From assembly GCA_025266875.1 (NCBI GenBank), contig JALLLT010000041.1:248001-312000 (forward strand): 64,000 nucleotides of DNA. The letters run 5' to 3'. Positions within the stretch are counted from its first letter, which is position 1, and the number at the start of each line of letters is the position of its first letter. This stretch comes from Fennellomyces sp. T-0311 (lineage: Eukaryota; Mucoromycota; Mucoromycetes; Mucorales; Lichtheimiaceae). The position numbers and the translations under genes were made by a program. The notes under the pieces were generated by a model, which searched no databases, had not been told where the DNA came from, and worked only from the letters and a program-made list of their open reading frames with translations. Shown in pieces: positions 12,795 to 25,400 of this stretch.

Positions 12795-14686
12795 ATGTCG
12801 AGGGAAACGGAGCCCTTGCTTCAAAAGCCGGAGGATATTTACCGGGAACGGCTAAGAGAAAGCGGTATCAGTCTCAGTCTGATCACTTTCTGGTAGAGTA
12901 TCGAAAGATAAGGTTGTAAACAGACATATTTCTCATGTTTTCCAAAGTCTCTGTACTGGCTCGTTTCTTGCTTCAGCAGATGGTTCCATTGTTACAACCA
13001 TTTTCACCGAGATTGGCAGTGAATTTAAAAGGTAATCTATTTTTCCATGGCGATGGGACGACCATTTCTGAGCGTCTTTTTTTTCTTTAGCTATAATCTG
13101 ACGGGATGGATATTTACATCATATCTACTCAGCTCATCAGCTTTGCAGCCCCTATGTATGTCAGGATGAACTTTTCGCATTAGTAAGCGATTAACGTAAT
13201 CTTTCACAGACTCAAAACTGTCTGATATGTATGGTCGTAAAACCATTCTTATCGTGGTTAATACATTCTTCTTTGTCGGATCCGCGGCATGTGGTGCTGC
13301 ACAAAACATGGTTCAATTGGCTATAGCAAGAGTTATCGCTGGTATTGGCGGCGGAGGTTTAATGTGTATGGCATCCGTGGTAATCCATGATCTTGTCCCT
13401 GTGCGTGAACGTGGTAAATATCAATCATACGTGAATATGACTCAAACGGTAAGCAGAATGTAATTATCAAACGAGGATCTATCCAGGCTAAAGCAAGTAA
13501 AATAGATCGGTACAGCAATGGGTGCTCCTTTGGGTGGTATGATCAACGATATGATAGGATGGCGTACCTGCTTCTATATCAACTTGCCGCCCGGTCTGTT
13601 TGCCTTGTACATTTACTATAAGCGACTCCCCAACTACAATGACAGGACCAAGGGCTCTTTGTTGGAACAGATCGATATTCTTGGTGCATGCATTCTATTT
13701 GTTGCAAACGCCTGTTTCGTGCTGGGCATGTCTTCAGGTGGTAACACACGCGAATGGAACGATCCCTGGGTTGTGACAATACTAGCAGTCGCAGCTACTG
13801 CGTACATCACCTTTATCACGTACCAACTCCGATGGTCAAGATGTCCAATGTTAGCCCCCAAGATGGTAAAGAACCGGAACGTACTGGGTGCGTGTGCAAG
13901 TAATTTCTTCCTTTGGGGCACGTCTGTGGCAAACGGTTACCTGATTCCGCAATTCTTTTTGGTATTCCACATCCGCAAAAGAAGCCAAGCGTTTTTACTA
14001 ATATCAAGGATAGGGTATCTTGGGCTATAACACATCCTCAGCAGGACTTTGGACCATGCCACGTACCATTGCAATAGCTCTCGGTTGCTGGTGTGTGGGA
14101 CGTTACATTGGTGTCACAGGTCGATACAAGAACTACCTGATTGCAGTCATGGTACTCATAATATTCTCCAATTTGGGCATGGTGCTATGGACGCCTACAA
14201 GAGAGATTGCATCCAAAATGACTTGTATGCTGGTTGATGGGTTCGGTAATGGAGGTATTGTTGTTGGAACCATGGTAGCACTGGTTGCGGATATTTCACA
14301 TGAAGGTAAACGAATTTTGAATTACAATACATGAGTCATATCTCTCATTATAGGTAATAATAGACACCGCGTCGGCGACTTCGATGATTTTCTTGTTCAG
14401 GTCCACAGGCTTGGTAACCGGTAGCGCCACCAGTGCCGCCATTGTTCAGGCAAGCTTCAAATCCATTTTGGAGAAAACAATCACAGGCCCTGATGCGAAG
14501 TCAATTATTGACTTTGTTCGATCATCGATCAATGAAGTTAATACCCTGGATCCGGAGATCCAGCGCGTAGTTCTTGATGCACTTTATCGGTCTCTCAGGA
14601 AAGGCTTCACCTACGCATTTATTATGTCTGTTCTTTCATTTATCGCAGTTGTTTTCATGAAGAATTGTTTTCTACAGAAAAAATAA
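12795..14686 (+). CDS. DHA2-type MFS transporter, copy 2
   Basis: Seven exons (12795..12892, 12948..13031, 13091..13155, 13210..13448, 13506..13961, 14014..14305, 14364..14686) give 518 residues. Every exon has exactly the same length as in copy 1, so this is a tandem duplicate. The N-terminal acidic dileucine (ETEPLL), motif A (KLSDMYGRK), GAPLGGMINDMIGWRTCFY and the C-terminus ending NCFLQKK match copy 1. The first donor (gtagag) is weak. The last intron must use the second of two nearby AG sites (aataatag) to keep the frame. A membrane exporter or vacuolar transporter; the substrate is unknown. Confidence 0.85.
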
Positions 14687-15544
14687 GCGCACTTCCGTCA
14701 ATTAAAATATTGATATCCTTTGGAATTGAATGTATAAACTCGTTTTACAAATCGTGATGTATGCTTCTTGTTATAATTACGCAGTAAGTGAGGTGTTTTT
14801 CACAGTCAGGTTATATGTATATTATTGAGCTTTTGGTTCTGCATATCAGGAAGTCCCCTAAAATTAGGGTACACGATATGACATTGGATTCGGTAATAGA
14901 TGCAATTCCGGCGAGCTATATTCTGATTTATGGCGCAACTATGTCCTACCTATGGCCAGATATTGATGCGTTGTAGTGAGAAGAACGTAATATAGTTTCT
15001 TCCGTAGCTGAACAAAAATTTTCAGCTGCAGCCGATCTTTCATCCCTTTAATATAATCAGTGATGGCTCAAAGTATTATTCTCCACTTCTAAAAACGTTC
15101 TTGAAACTCAATCTTTTAGTTATCAACATGGTTCTTGGCCTTTGATGACCCAATTCGTTTACAATTAGTCAGAAAAATGATGCAGTTTTAATGCAGATAC
15201 CTATTTACTTTTTTTTAATTCGCAGTAGTCTCTAATGTATATCCACGATACAACCACAAAGAAATTTACAGTATTTATCTTGGTGACCTGCACGTTTTGC
15301 TTATAGGATTCCTTACAAATCGAGAGGTTTATAGCTTCCTTCTTTGTTACTGAGCGTCATTCAGATCACTTAAGTTTTATCTAAGTGATACCTTTTTTTA
15401 CTACTATCGACAATTCGTTTTCTAAGTATCCATAGTGCAGAAGCAATTGTTGAATACAATGTCTACTCTACATTCGGACTTTTCCAAAGTCTTACAGATC
15501 GGGTTGAATTAGTCCATAAATTCTGTGTTGTGCACTGTGGCCGA
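14687..15544. other. Intergenic, no gene recognised
   Basis: AT-rich sequence downstream of the second transporter. The open frame 14788..14976 has no recognisable motif. Confidence 0.5.
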
Positions 15545-16063
15545 TCCCTCTGCTCCTGGTGCTGGTGCTGGTTTTGGACCGCGCATGACGTACACTGTTG
15601 CTGCTTCTCCTAATACCGAAGCAGCTATTTTGGAGATCCCTAAACGTGGCGCATAACTCCCATTACGCCCGTATTGGTTCATGTCGCATCATTTGGATGT
15701 ACAAGCTCAAACGATCAAGTCCACCAATGTTATCTTTGATACGACCGAATCCCATGAATTTCAAGCTTGGATCTCTATCAACGATATCATTTTTTTGTGT
15801 ATGTATTCTTTATTGAGTAAAAGTGGAAGCCATTCCCAAGAGCCAATTGAAAAGCACGCAGACGCGGTGTATGAACTATGTGATGGTCTCGTTTCAAGAG
15901 AGGGTTGTGCTTCGTTGTTAATTAAGGTATTGGGTCGCCCGATAACGTATAACAAGCTCGCTCCTGAGGAAATGTACGCAATCATGACGTAGAAGGCTGG
16001 AGTTCCACATATACTGATATACGCATTTTTTGAACATGCCATCTCCGCATCTCGGTAAGGTTT
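15545..16063 (+). pseudogene. NmrA-like NAD(P)-binding protein remnant
   Basis: One frame shows successive pieces of an NmrA/atypical SDR protein: LRPYWFM, a segment ending AWISINDI, then KHADAVYELCDG, KVLGRPITYNKLAPEEMYA and KAGVPHILIYAFFEHA. These match the usual order (RPxWFM, ISVxDIA, VLGRxIxY, PEE, aGVP). Reading is broken by in-frame stops at 15654 (taa) and 15990 (tag). There is no start, and the N-terminal GxxGxxG nucleotide-binding loop is absent. I therefore call it a decayed copy. An undetected intron could explain one break but not the missing N-terminus. Confidence 0.6.
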
Positions 16064-16349
16064 CTCCTGGCTTGTCCAATCTGCTTGGTCCCCCACCACA
16101 AACGCTGGAACAATGGCTGAAGGAAAACAAAGCTGATATACTTGAATTGATTTGATTATCGCACATACCTACATACCACGTACCTCCACACAACTAAATG
16201 TACTTCACCAAAGATAAGCAAAGTATCACACCCATCCTATCTCTACTCTCCCTTGTCTATCTACAGGCAAGACATAAACAGAGCCATTGCTTGTTACAAA
16301 AAGTATGTTTCTATTACTTGTATAATAAACGATGGATATCTCTCGCTCT
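16064..16349. other. Short intergenic stretch
   Basis: About 290 bases between the NmrA remnant and the end of the auxilin-like gene. Nothing recognised beyond the probable 3' UTR of the latter. Confidence 0.4.
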
Positions 16350-18819
16350 CTAGAGTTGAGTTTTGAACGAGTCCCAAGCTTCGTTGAGCGTAGTAAAAAT
16401 CGCGCTTGCCAGCATGCGTTGTTCGACTGTGACTGATGACGGTAACTATTTGTTCATACATTAGCCAAGCCATCGATGGACCAATTGTCCCAGCGTTACC
16501 TTATCCGGATGCACCTTTGCAATGGCCTTGAGATAGGTTATTTTACACCGCTTGGGATCAATCAATTCACTCATTTGAGCACCACGCCATTGGGCGCCAG
16601 GCCATAGCAGGGTATCCAGCGTCGCCAACAACGCGCGAAGATTCTGCTCCTTGCCCTTCTTCCAATTCTGTATCCGCGCATTCACATCGTCTGTCCGTGC
16701 CAAACGCTCCGCATCCTCTGCTTCTTGCTGCGCCGCTTGTGCTCGCATGGCTGCCACAGCCTTACTGCTTTCCACACTCGCCGGCTTGGATTTGACTGCT
16801 GGTGATGGACTCTTCGTAGGGGCAAACAGATCGTTCGATGCCGGTTTGGGCGCAGTTGGATTCAATGCCTTGCGGCACCGAGACAGTGCTTGGTTGATCT
16901 TTGTATTACCCGATCCTTCCAACTTGATAAGCTCATTGTACGTCTGCATCGCTTCCTGATATTTTTCAATGTTTTCCAATGCATCGCCCTTTCGATGCAA
17001 CGCCTTGACCAATTGTTCGCGCCATTGGATCACTACACCTTCCGACTCGATACTTTCTCCACTGACACGCGCCATCTCCACCACTAACTCGCAATCCTCG
17101 ATGCAGCGCTTGTACTCGCCAATTTTGAGTCGTGCAGCTGCACGGTTGTTGCTCAGGAGAACCAGGTGGTCGTGGCCCGACGGTAGGGCCGAGATAGCTT
17201 GTGTGTATGCTGATTCGGCATCACCAAATTGACCCAGCTTGAAATATTCGTTGCCGCGTTGACGTGCCTGATTCACACGCTGCATGACGTTGGGCGATGC
17301 TGAGATAATGGGACGCTGGCGTTGAGGCTTGGGTTGAGGAGGGGGTGGCTGCGCTGGTGTGGCTCGTTGCTGTGGCGTGCTGGCTCGACTACTACCTCGA
17401 CTTGGAGTGGCCCGTCGTCTCGATGGCGACACATAGACTTCTTCGGCTTCTTTCCGTTGCCTAGCAAGATCTTCCTGCTGTTGTCGTTTTCTCATCTGAG
17501 CTACATATTCTCGCCGTTTCTCTTCCTGCTGTCGCTTCCAATTTAATTCGCGTTGTCGCTCCAATGCAGGATCTTCGTCTGAACTGTCGTCGTTATCGAC
17601 GAATTTTTCTGTGTATCGATCTTGTTGTCTCGCTGCCTCTTCTTCATCAGCGTATTCGCTTGACATCCAACGGGGGCGGCCGTGTTCGCGATTCAGTCGC
17701 TCCTGGCGTTGCTGCTCCTGCCAATCCTCCACTGCTTTGGAAACCTTTTCGCGACCGGACTTTACAAACATGCTTGCGTTCTTGTACAAGAATCCGCCCA
17801 ATTCCGTTGCTTGAGCCATTAGCTTATCCTTTTGTTGTTGGAAGGCGTCGCTCGATGTCGCAGCCGATGAAGACGGTGAGGGTGAGGCTCTCTGCTGCTG
17901 TCTTTCTCGGACATGTTCTCTTCTTTCCCTGGAGGATTCTCTCGTTTCCATGACCGGTTCTCTCCGTTCCACAAAAGGCTCATCGTCGAATAAGGCTTGA
18001 CGTGCTCGTTCTGTTTCAGTCACCGGTCGACGGCGCTGCTCTCGTCGCTGCTGCTGTTGCTGTTGCTGCATAACTCGGTTATTGTTGACCAACAGATCAA
18101 CAGCATCCTGCAAATCCCGACCACCCGTTGCCTCCAATGCGACTTGTGCTTGCTCCGCTTCAAAACCCATATCCACCATCTGCGCAATCAGCATATCCAT
18201 CGACCCTCGCCGCTGTACTTCTTCAACCGGTGGTGGCGTTTCTATCCTGGGCGATGGTGGCTTCGGTGATGCTGGCTTTGGCGCAGGCATTGATAGAATG
18301 CCCAAAGGATTGTCGTCATCGGTCTCAATGGTCGATTGTTGTATTACGGGTGTTGTACGGGACGCCAGTGACTCGACGTCAAATGGATCTGCACTTGGCT
18401 GCTTAACATGGGTATCAGCATCACAACCGACGAATATAATCCTTCTAGCTTTACCGTCGAGTTGCGTGAATTGTCCAGAAGGTCAAAGTTCCATTGCGAA
18501 GATGCTTGGCTCTCATTGTGTTTTCTGCAGCTGTGTCAGACCATGAAAAGACTTGGTGTCGAGCAACTTACAAAGCATTTAAAGACTGAGAAGATGGCTC
18601 TTTCTTCGATTTGCCAAAAGGATCGAGCAATGTATCGAGCGAGCTAGTTTTGGCTGTAGCAGCAGGAGGAGGCGTGCGAGTCGGTTGATGGTCGTCGAAT
18701 TGGAGTAAATCGGCAAAAGCATCCGGTTTTTTCTTATTGCCTTGCAAATAGCTCGGCTTTTGGGGTATATTTGGCGGTGGCGACTTGGCGGACCAATCTA
18801 GATCGAGTAGATCATCCAT
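16350..18819 (-). CDS. Auxilin/Swa2-like clathrin-uncoating J-protein
   Basis: Three exons (18572..18819, 16500..18393, 16350..16445) give 745 residues. The N-terminus MDDLLDLDWSAK is followed by DPF motifs (DPFG, DPFD), which bind adaptor appendages. A UBA domain (MVDMGFEAEQAQVALEATGG) comes next, then a polyQ/charged region, a TPR block (NEYFKLGQFGDAESAYTQAI onward) and a C-terminal J domain with HPDK. The domain order UBA-TPR-J is that of yeast Swa2/auxilin, which recruits Hsc70 to strip clathrin coats. The last exon (VEQRMLASAIFTTLNEAWD) is needed to finish the J domain; without it the frame runs into a stop 12 codons after HPDK. Splice phases agree throughout. Confidence 0.85.
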
Positions 18820-18888
18820 GACGTAACTTGGAAAAAAGAAGAAGTTGCAAGAAACCGTTAAGGGATGGCACGGACTCAACGGACTTTT

Positions 18889-19433
18889 TTAATGGCGCCA
18901 TTTCAAAAAATCGACTAATGGCATTGTCACGCATTTTATTATGTCGCCGTAGTTGTTTCGGATGGCAGCAGCATGGTTGTCTCTATCGCTCCGATACGCC
19001 CGTTGATCGTGCCTGAGTGCATGGTCGATTTTTCGCTCAACACACTTGTAATCATTCCACTTATTGGCGCTACATCGCATGTAACCACCCGCTTCTTTTC
19101 TGCTTCTAAAAACCCTTACACTCCATTCCGTTCCTATGACAACGTGAAAATAAATTCTTGGCATATTGAAATAATAATGCGCTTACGTACATGATGAATT
19201 GAAAAAAAGCTAGTCATATAAGGTGGTAATGTCGCGGACAAAGTCGTGCCTGACACGGCAAATGGAGCAATAATTGTTTCATTTACTGATCCTTCATGAA
19301 CCGCAGTTGGCATATAAATATAACTTGTCGTGGGAGCCGGTGGCTGGGTAATAGCGGCTATTATCGCAGTAGCATACTCTTTAATATGCGCTGTCAGTAA
19401 GAACGATACGTATAACGAAAGAATGCGCCGCAT
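18889..19433 (-). CDS. Possible small secreted or membrane protein, spliced
   Basis: Exons 19187..19433 and 18889..19133 join in frame across a 53-base gt...ag interval and would encode 163 residues. The start MRRILSLYVSFLLTA looks like a signal peptide or membrane anchor. It is followed by a Pro/Thr-rich part and a basic C-terminal half. I recognise no family, and the intron lacks a clear branch site, so this is tentative. It sits 70 bases upstream of the auxilin start, where a promoter would otherwise be expected. Confidence 0.25.
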
Positions 19434-19491
19434 AGGCAAAACTGAAAAGGAAAAACTGAGACAGTCGATCTGATGGCTTGCCATTTTTTCT

Positions 19492-21395
19492 TTATTTCAC
19501 GCTAAACACGCCATGCAAGCTACCATTATTCGGTGCTTCGTTCAAATTGAGCAATCGCGTCAAGAAACCATACACTTCTACATTAAAAAAAGGCGCAACG
19601 ACTGCTCCGCGCGGATAGTATTGTTGTACACGTGGACCGCGTGCCATAAAAATAGCACGCATTTCTAATGCCAGGTTGTCGTAGCCATGGATACCGCGCG
19701 GTCGGTAGTCTTTTCCGGAATGGATATCATAGTCCCTGTGGCTAATGATGGAATAACCCACATCGGGAATCGTCACGATAGGAGCGATTCGATCGGTCGC
19801 GCTGTAATGGAATCGCTCAGGTACATTTTCACGCAGGTACACTTGGTAATGCGCATCGGTGATTTGGGTATAATTGTACAGTTCCTCGTAAATCCGCTGC
19901 ACAGTGCCTTCAGGTGCATTGTCTGTTGGTCGGAGATTCAAAAGTGGCCATGCCTCACGCTCGCGCAGGAATGTCATAGATTCTTTGGATAGAATGTCGT
20001 CGTAGAATATCAATCGAGACTTGTCTGTTTGTGCCATGCCGTGGTCACTCACCTAAACGTTTCAATTAGCATTCGATCGTCTAGAACACAACACAAACTT
20101 ACAATCACAACGTTGACGTGTGTATCTAGATTGCGATCCTTTAGACCCTGCATCAAATATCCAATGGCATCATCCATCATGGTCAACACTCCATTCAGCT
20201 ATTGTTTATGGGCTTTAGTAAGAAACTTGACGGATTGAATCCTTTGAGATCGTACCTGTTTTCCCTCAGGACCACCGCCATGTCCCTTTTGATCGACCTG
20301 GGGTATGTAGATTGACATCATCTGCGGTCGCTCTTCCATTGGCAAATCGAACCATCCGAGCGCAGTATCCATCTTATCCTGAGCACTAATTGCGCGTTCA
20401 TAATCGACAAGATAATCGGGCAAAGTGGTTGGTGTTGCCGAGCCAGGCCACATAATCACGGCCGACTTTCGGCCTTGTTTGCTGCTAGTTCTCCAGATCT
20501 GCCAGCTTGATTTAATCCATGGTTTCTGACCACATAATGAATTGAACTTACGGGCTCTCCGGACCACCATTCGGGATTTGTGCTGATCTCAGGCTTCTTA
20601 TGGACAAACATCTTTTTATACGTGGGGTCATAGAATTCGTTGCCAATGATGCCATGCGCCTCGGGGTAAAGGCCCGTAGCCAAGGTCCAATGGTTGGGAA
20701 AGGTGATTGACTAGCCTTTCAGTTTAGGAAGCTGATATTGGAGTTCCACGGATAAAAACTTACGGGAAATGATGGGTTCATGTATTCTGCGCTGATCCCT
20801 TCCGAAGCTGTAAAGGCCGATATAATTAGTTACTCGGTTCGTGCCAATATCACGGCAACTTGCCAAACTTTGCTAGGTTCGGAGTGACGCCTCGCTCTAA
20901 ATAGTCGTTGCGAAAACCGTCGAGAGAAATATATATTACGGTCGGTGCAAACAGATGTGATCCATTGCTGTACAACCGCTGTGCTGGTGGATGCATCTCC
21001 ATATCACTCATATCGTGGCCGTAGAGCATGACGAGGACTTTGAATATGATGAACGATAACCCGACACCACAGGCAATGGCAACGTATCGCCACACATACC
21101 ATTTGTTCTATTTCCATACTTCTGTCAGTTGCTCCTTTTATCTAGAAAAAAATTGGCTCGAACTGTTTACGTTTTTGAGCCTTTGTATCCGAGCCTCTTC
21201 GTCTTCGTCATCCTCTTCCATGTCCAAATCTTCTTCGACATCCCAGAAACTCTTTTTTCGACCGACAATGTCGTTATCTAGGTCGTCGAGTTGATCGGCA
21301 CTCAGTAACCGTTGCTCTTCTTCTTGTTCCTGTTGCATGCTGCGTCGACTGCGTTGTGATAAAGAAGCGCTCGATGGAAACCCGAAGGGAGGCAT
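19492..21395 (-). CDS. Type I phosphodiesterase / nucleotide pyrophosphatase (NPP family)
   Basis: Seven exons (21171..21395, 20864..21107, 20764..20807, 20552..20710, 20256..20498, 20103..20198, 19492..20052) give 523 residues. An acidic cytosolic N-terminus precedes one membrane span (WRYVAIACGVGLSFIIFKV), so it is a type II membrane protein with a lumenal or extracellular catalytic domain. Family motifs are present: YISLDGFRNDYL (metal Asp), PSFPSITFPNHWTLATGLYP (nucleophile region, Ser-Ile-Thr), GEPIW, WPGS, DQKGHGGG and VSDHGMA (metal DHG). NPPs hydrolyse nucleotide phosphodiester and pyrophosphate bonds. The second intron is in frame only as GC-AG (g|gcaagt). It starts 149 bases from the divergent orphan gene at 21545. 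Confidence 0.88.
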
Positions 21396-21544
21396 TAAAG
21401 GGGCAATTATGAAGGAGACAAAGGCTGAATGGAATCAAAGAACACTTCAGCCTCCTCACACTTGCTATTTTTTCATCGTTTTCCATTTTTGGCTCTGATC
21501 GACAAAAAAAGCCTGCTTGAAGCTTGCTTTTCTGGTCGCACAAC

Positions 21545-22020
21545 ATGCTCTTAAGACAACCACGAACAGTCTTTCACTTGCGTATTACCCCGAGCACAGT
21601 AAAGCACTCGTTGTACAGGAACCCCACTGTGTCCCACTGACTATTTTCCAAGGTTGTCAGGGTGATTCTGCAGATCGATCAAACCAAGATCCAATGGTAC
21701 AATGAGAACGCGTTTCACCCAGAGGTGCTCAAGGCCCTACAATCGGTCCTTATGGAACACCTGGTGAGTGACACTCATCGCAAGGGTATTGCACGACGTA
21801 AAAAAGAGCTTGAAAAGACGCGCGTGGTGAAGCAAAGTATAGAAAAGCACGGTTTTGGCTTCAAAGTGATACTTACGTGCAAGCTTTAGCCCAGTTTCGA
21901 CTCGCGTATCGCTTCAGTTGGCATGACCACACCAATGAAAGCATGATGCTGAGGGTAACCATAGAAATAGCACAAAGAAGAAAGACATCGGAAACTCATT
22001 CATATACATCAGGAAAGTAG
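21545..22020 (+). CDS. Orphan small protein, three-exon model
   Basis: Model exons 21545..21598, 21653..21763 and 21838..22020 join in frame to give 115 residues. Phases agree (all phase 0), and the donor at 21764 (gtgagt) is good. Visible parts are an N-terminal FHLRITPSTV strand-like segment, IDQTKIQWYNENAFHPEVLK and YVQALAQFRLAYRFSWHD, which look like ordinary globular sequence. I recognise no family. An alternative first intron (21620..21667) is also in frame. It is transcribed divergently from the phosphodiesterase gene, with 149 bases between the starts. Confidence 0.4.
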
Positions 22021-22142
22021 TTCGAATTATCGAGCGCTTCATATCTACCCATACCATCTAGCTATATTCATTGATGAACCACACAAAGACCTCAACGCTT
22101 GGTTTGCTACGCAAGAACAATAATATATACAGTATTTCTTGG

Positions 22143-22478
22143 TTACAAAAACACGCCTTCCTCTTCCTCTTGCTTGGTGGGATATTCTTTTCGAAACGCA
22201 ATGACATTGCTTGCCATCTCGCGTCCAGCTGCTTCTCCAACACGTTCACGAACAATGCGCAACGTCACATCGATCCTGGCTTCGTGTCGTTCCATCAATT
22301 GTTGATTCTCTTCAATCGCTTGCGTCAGATCGGGATCTTTTCCTTCAGGATCATACTCGCGCATTTCTTTGTTCGATTGCAATAGATGCTTAATGGAGTT
22401 TTGTACCTCAGGAATCTCGGTGAGTAAAGTGTCTTTGGGTAGTTGGCGTAAAGCTTGTTCCAGTTGTGCAAGGTCCAT
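22143..22478 (-). CDS. Tma17/Adc17-like proteasome assembly chaperone
   Basis: Single exon, 111 residues, mostly helical. The pattern EVQNSIKHLLQSNKEMREYD...AIEENQQLMERHEARIDV resembles fungal Tma17 (Adc17), a stress-induced chaperone that helps assemble the Rpt3-Rpt6 ATPase pair of the proteasome base. The similarity is to the paired-helix core only (E-NSI-HL-SN then EN and R--L). It could instead be another small coiled-coil protein. No intron is seen. The 3' end is close to that of the convergent orphan gene. Confidence 0.5.
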   Translation of the reverse strand: MDLAQLEQALRQLPKDTLLTEIPEVQNSIKHLLQSNKEMREYDPEGKDPDLTQAIEENQQLMERHEARIDVTLRIVRERVGEAAGREMASNVIAFRKEYPTKQEEEEGVFL

Positions 22479-25400
22479 GGTTAAAGCACATTATGTTACA
22501 CACAGTCACCATATAAATACGCATGACGTGGTACAGCAACACTTGTATTTGGTCTGTCAGTACAGAATCCAATCAGGAATAAACCGTTCAGGTTATATAT
22601 GGATATACTTTTGTTCTACCTTAATACAAAGGAGTGGGTGTGATTATGTAGAGACTGAGGAATGATAACCCAAGTACGTAGTGGTACTTCTTGATGGATG
22701 AGCTCAGATTGGGACTCACGGATAAATAAGGTCAGTGAATGGATAATAACGCGATTATTCCAGCTGTAATAATACATAAGGATTTGTGTAGCTAGATCCG
22801 ATATGTAAAAGCGTACTGTGAGTGTTCAATATGTCGTAGAATATGACAGCCATTGGTTTTTTGGGCGCGTAATAGTGTTGTCACATCTACGAAAAATTTT
22901 GTTCATAGTAAAAACGAAGGCTTTCGTGTATTGCAATACGTATAGGAGCTACTCTGATAAAGGAAAGTTATTTAAACTAATTTATAGTTGAATATGGAAT
23001 CGTGGTACGACTGGACAGGATCGGCAAAGGTCTCGCTCCTTGATTTGAACTCGTAAATATGGAGCATGAAACTTTCGGGATTCTGTCCAATCAACCGAGT
23101 TACCTCTTCATTTGGTCCATGAACTTGCGTTAAGATGATCTTTCGTAATAATATTTCTCAGGCTTGGATCAAATCTGATTCCTATCTGCTGCCTATATAC
23201 CCTGCATAATACTAGACACTCGCTTCAACAATCCATGCATGCGGTCCAAAAAGTCTGCGCAAGCTTTGCAATTTGACGCGACCAAGTCAAAAAGTGCGAG
23301 TACGCTCTCGACAATTTAGTCCATGGTGGTGGTAGGAAGTATCATGTAGCTGTAGAAATAAACACAGTAGAAAATCGCTAACTACCAGGTGGAAAGCTAA
23401 CACCAAGTCCTATATATTACACCAGGTTGCGGAAAGCCTTTATAACAACCATGCTAACCTCTTCTTGCATATTACTTGGCTGTTGCGTGATGCATTAAAC
23501 GGTTCCGGTCCTTGGCACAGTATAATAGGACCATATTCCTACTACTTTCGCATTTAGAAAGAAAGCAAGACCGTTTGTATCTGTAGCCCGTAAATCAGCA
23601 CGTGGAACTGTATACGTATGTAAGAACATGCTAGAGGGGCTTGATCAGCTGGTAGACGAGGAGGAAAATGGATAATTTCATTATCTGTAGAACCACACAG
23701 TGAGCCACAGTTTACACGTTTGGGCACCCAGTGCTTGCTACAAAAATATGCAAAGAAAGTACGAGTGACGCGAAGAAAAAGAATTCACAAGCCAAGTGAG
23801 ATTTCATTGGCCGGCAGAACATATAACCATAGTCACTGGGTCACATTGCCCGAGCAGTATAAAAAGGGCGTCATGCTGCGCAACCCTGAGCGCGTTGGGT
23901 CTTTTTTTGTTACCGGTTCTGGCTTCCAGTAAGTAAGGTAGGTCATTAGCTAGAAATGAAACATGTCCTTAGTCCTCGGCCCAGCAATCAGTGGCTGGGA
24001 GGGATCTACAATTGGGAAGCCAGCAAGATGCACACCGGTCGCGCCTGTACTCTTATTTGCTTCGCTGCGAATCCTCGAAAAAAAAGAAAGAAAGAACCGG
24101 CACCCCCCGCAGGAAAAAAAAGAAAAAAGAGAAAAGCCTCCTGCCAGCGCAGACGAGTACAGGCGCTATGGGACCAGACGACCCAGTACCTTCCCGTGGT
24201 TGGTCCTGTCAGTATCGAGCTTGTTCTCGAGAAGCTAAATCTGGGTCATGTATGTCTTTCAATAAAGCAAACACTTTGAACCGTACTTTGACAGAGTCCC
24301 GCATTCATGTCCATAACCAATCTATCCCAATGGCTGTTGCTGTTAACCACTTGCCAACGCGCTTGACCATTCAAATTCAACAACGCAATCACTGCGATCA
24401 CTTGGTCACAATGTCTCGTGATTGTCAAATTAGCCTTCATAACGACAGATCATAAAGTTGATTCGCTTATGCAGCAGTCAAAGCGTTGCTTTATACGGAG
24501 ACTTCTTCGGGGTGCTTGAAGCTCTGGACGCAAGTCCGTCATGATCTTCTGGTCGAGTATTATCATGAGTTGTTTTATGGCATCTTTCTTCCCATGTTTG
24601 GCGACAGTAATATCATGGATATGTATGTGTAGGATACTTTGTTTACGCGCTTTTCCTATACATATACATAACGAGCCGCTGGAATGGAGCACGAATGTGT
24701 TGACACAAAGGGTAGTGGAGGAACTCAACCGTGGATGTGCGTAATGGACTAAGGCTCGTATACATAATTATCGCATCAACCTATATAAAGCTGTCGCCGC
24801 TTACTTATTTGTGTATACATTCTTACGAGCAAAGAGATGATACTAGCTATATATCGCGAACATGGGATTTGATATACTATGCGACGCAGGATATATATGG
24901 TCCGGCTAGCGCTGCTTCCAGGGAAAGATTGCCCCGGTCACATTAAGCGACATGCAACGATAAACATCATCGAAAAAGCAGCGCAGTCAGCTACGAACAA
25001 ATGAACCCAAGTATGAATGGGCTCACAAGTACGTCTATAACATCTTGGATTTATTAAAGCACTTTAATCCGTTGTCGGTTCAATAAGCTATCGATACTTC
25101 TATATGTGTTTCTGTTTTTCTATACTTTATTCCTATACATCAAGAGAATACGATCGCTGGTTGAGTCAACTTTGGACTTTTTTCCCAATGTGTTCTGATA
25201 TTATACCAATCAATTCATCATGTACTTGATTATCTGTCAATTGCCAGAAACAACAATTATCTATAGTTTGGATTTCGAGGCATGTCAGTATACTACATAA
25301 TACTGCATCTTTGGAAGTGACGTCGTATACTCATACGTATAGATTTTTGGGCGACAGGCTGGACTTGGTAATCGTCATAGATACGTACCGTTGCAATATT

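Noticed and set aside
23991..24455. 154-residue frame with a Lys-rich run
   Set aside because: The run comes from an A-rich tract. The rest has no domain and overlapping frames are equally open.
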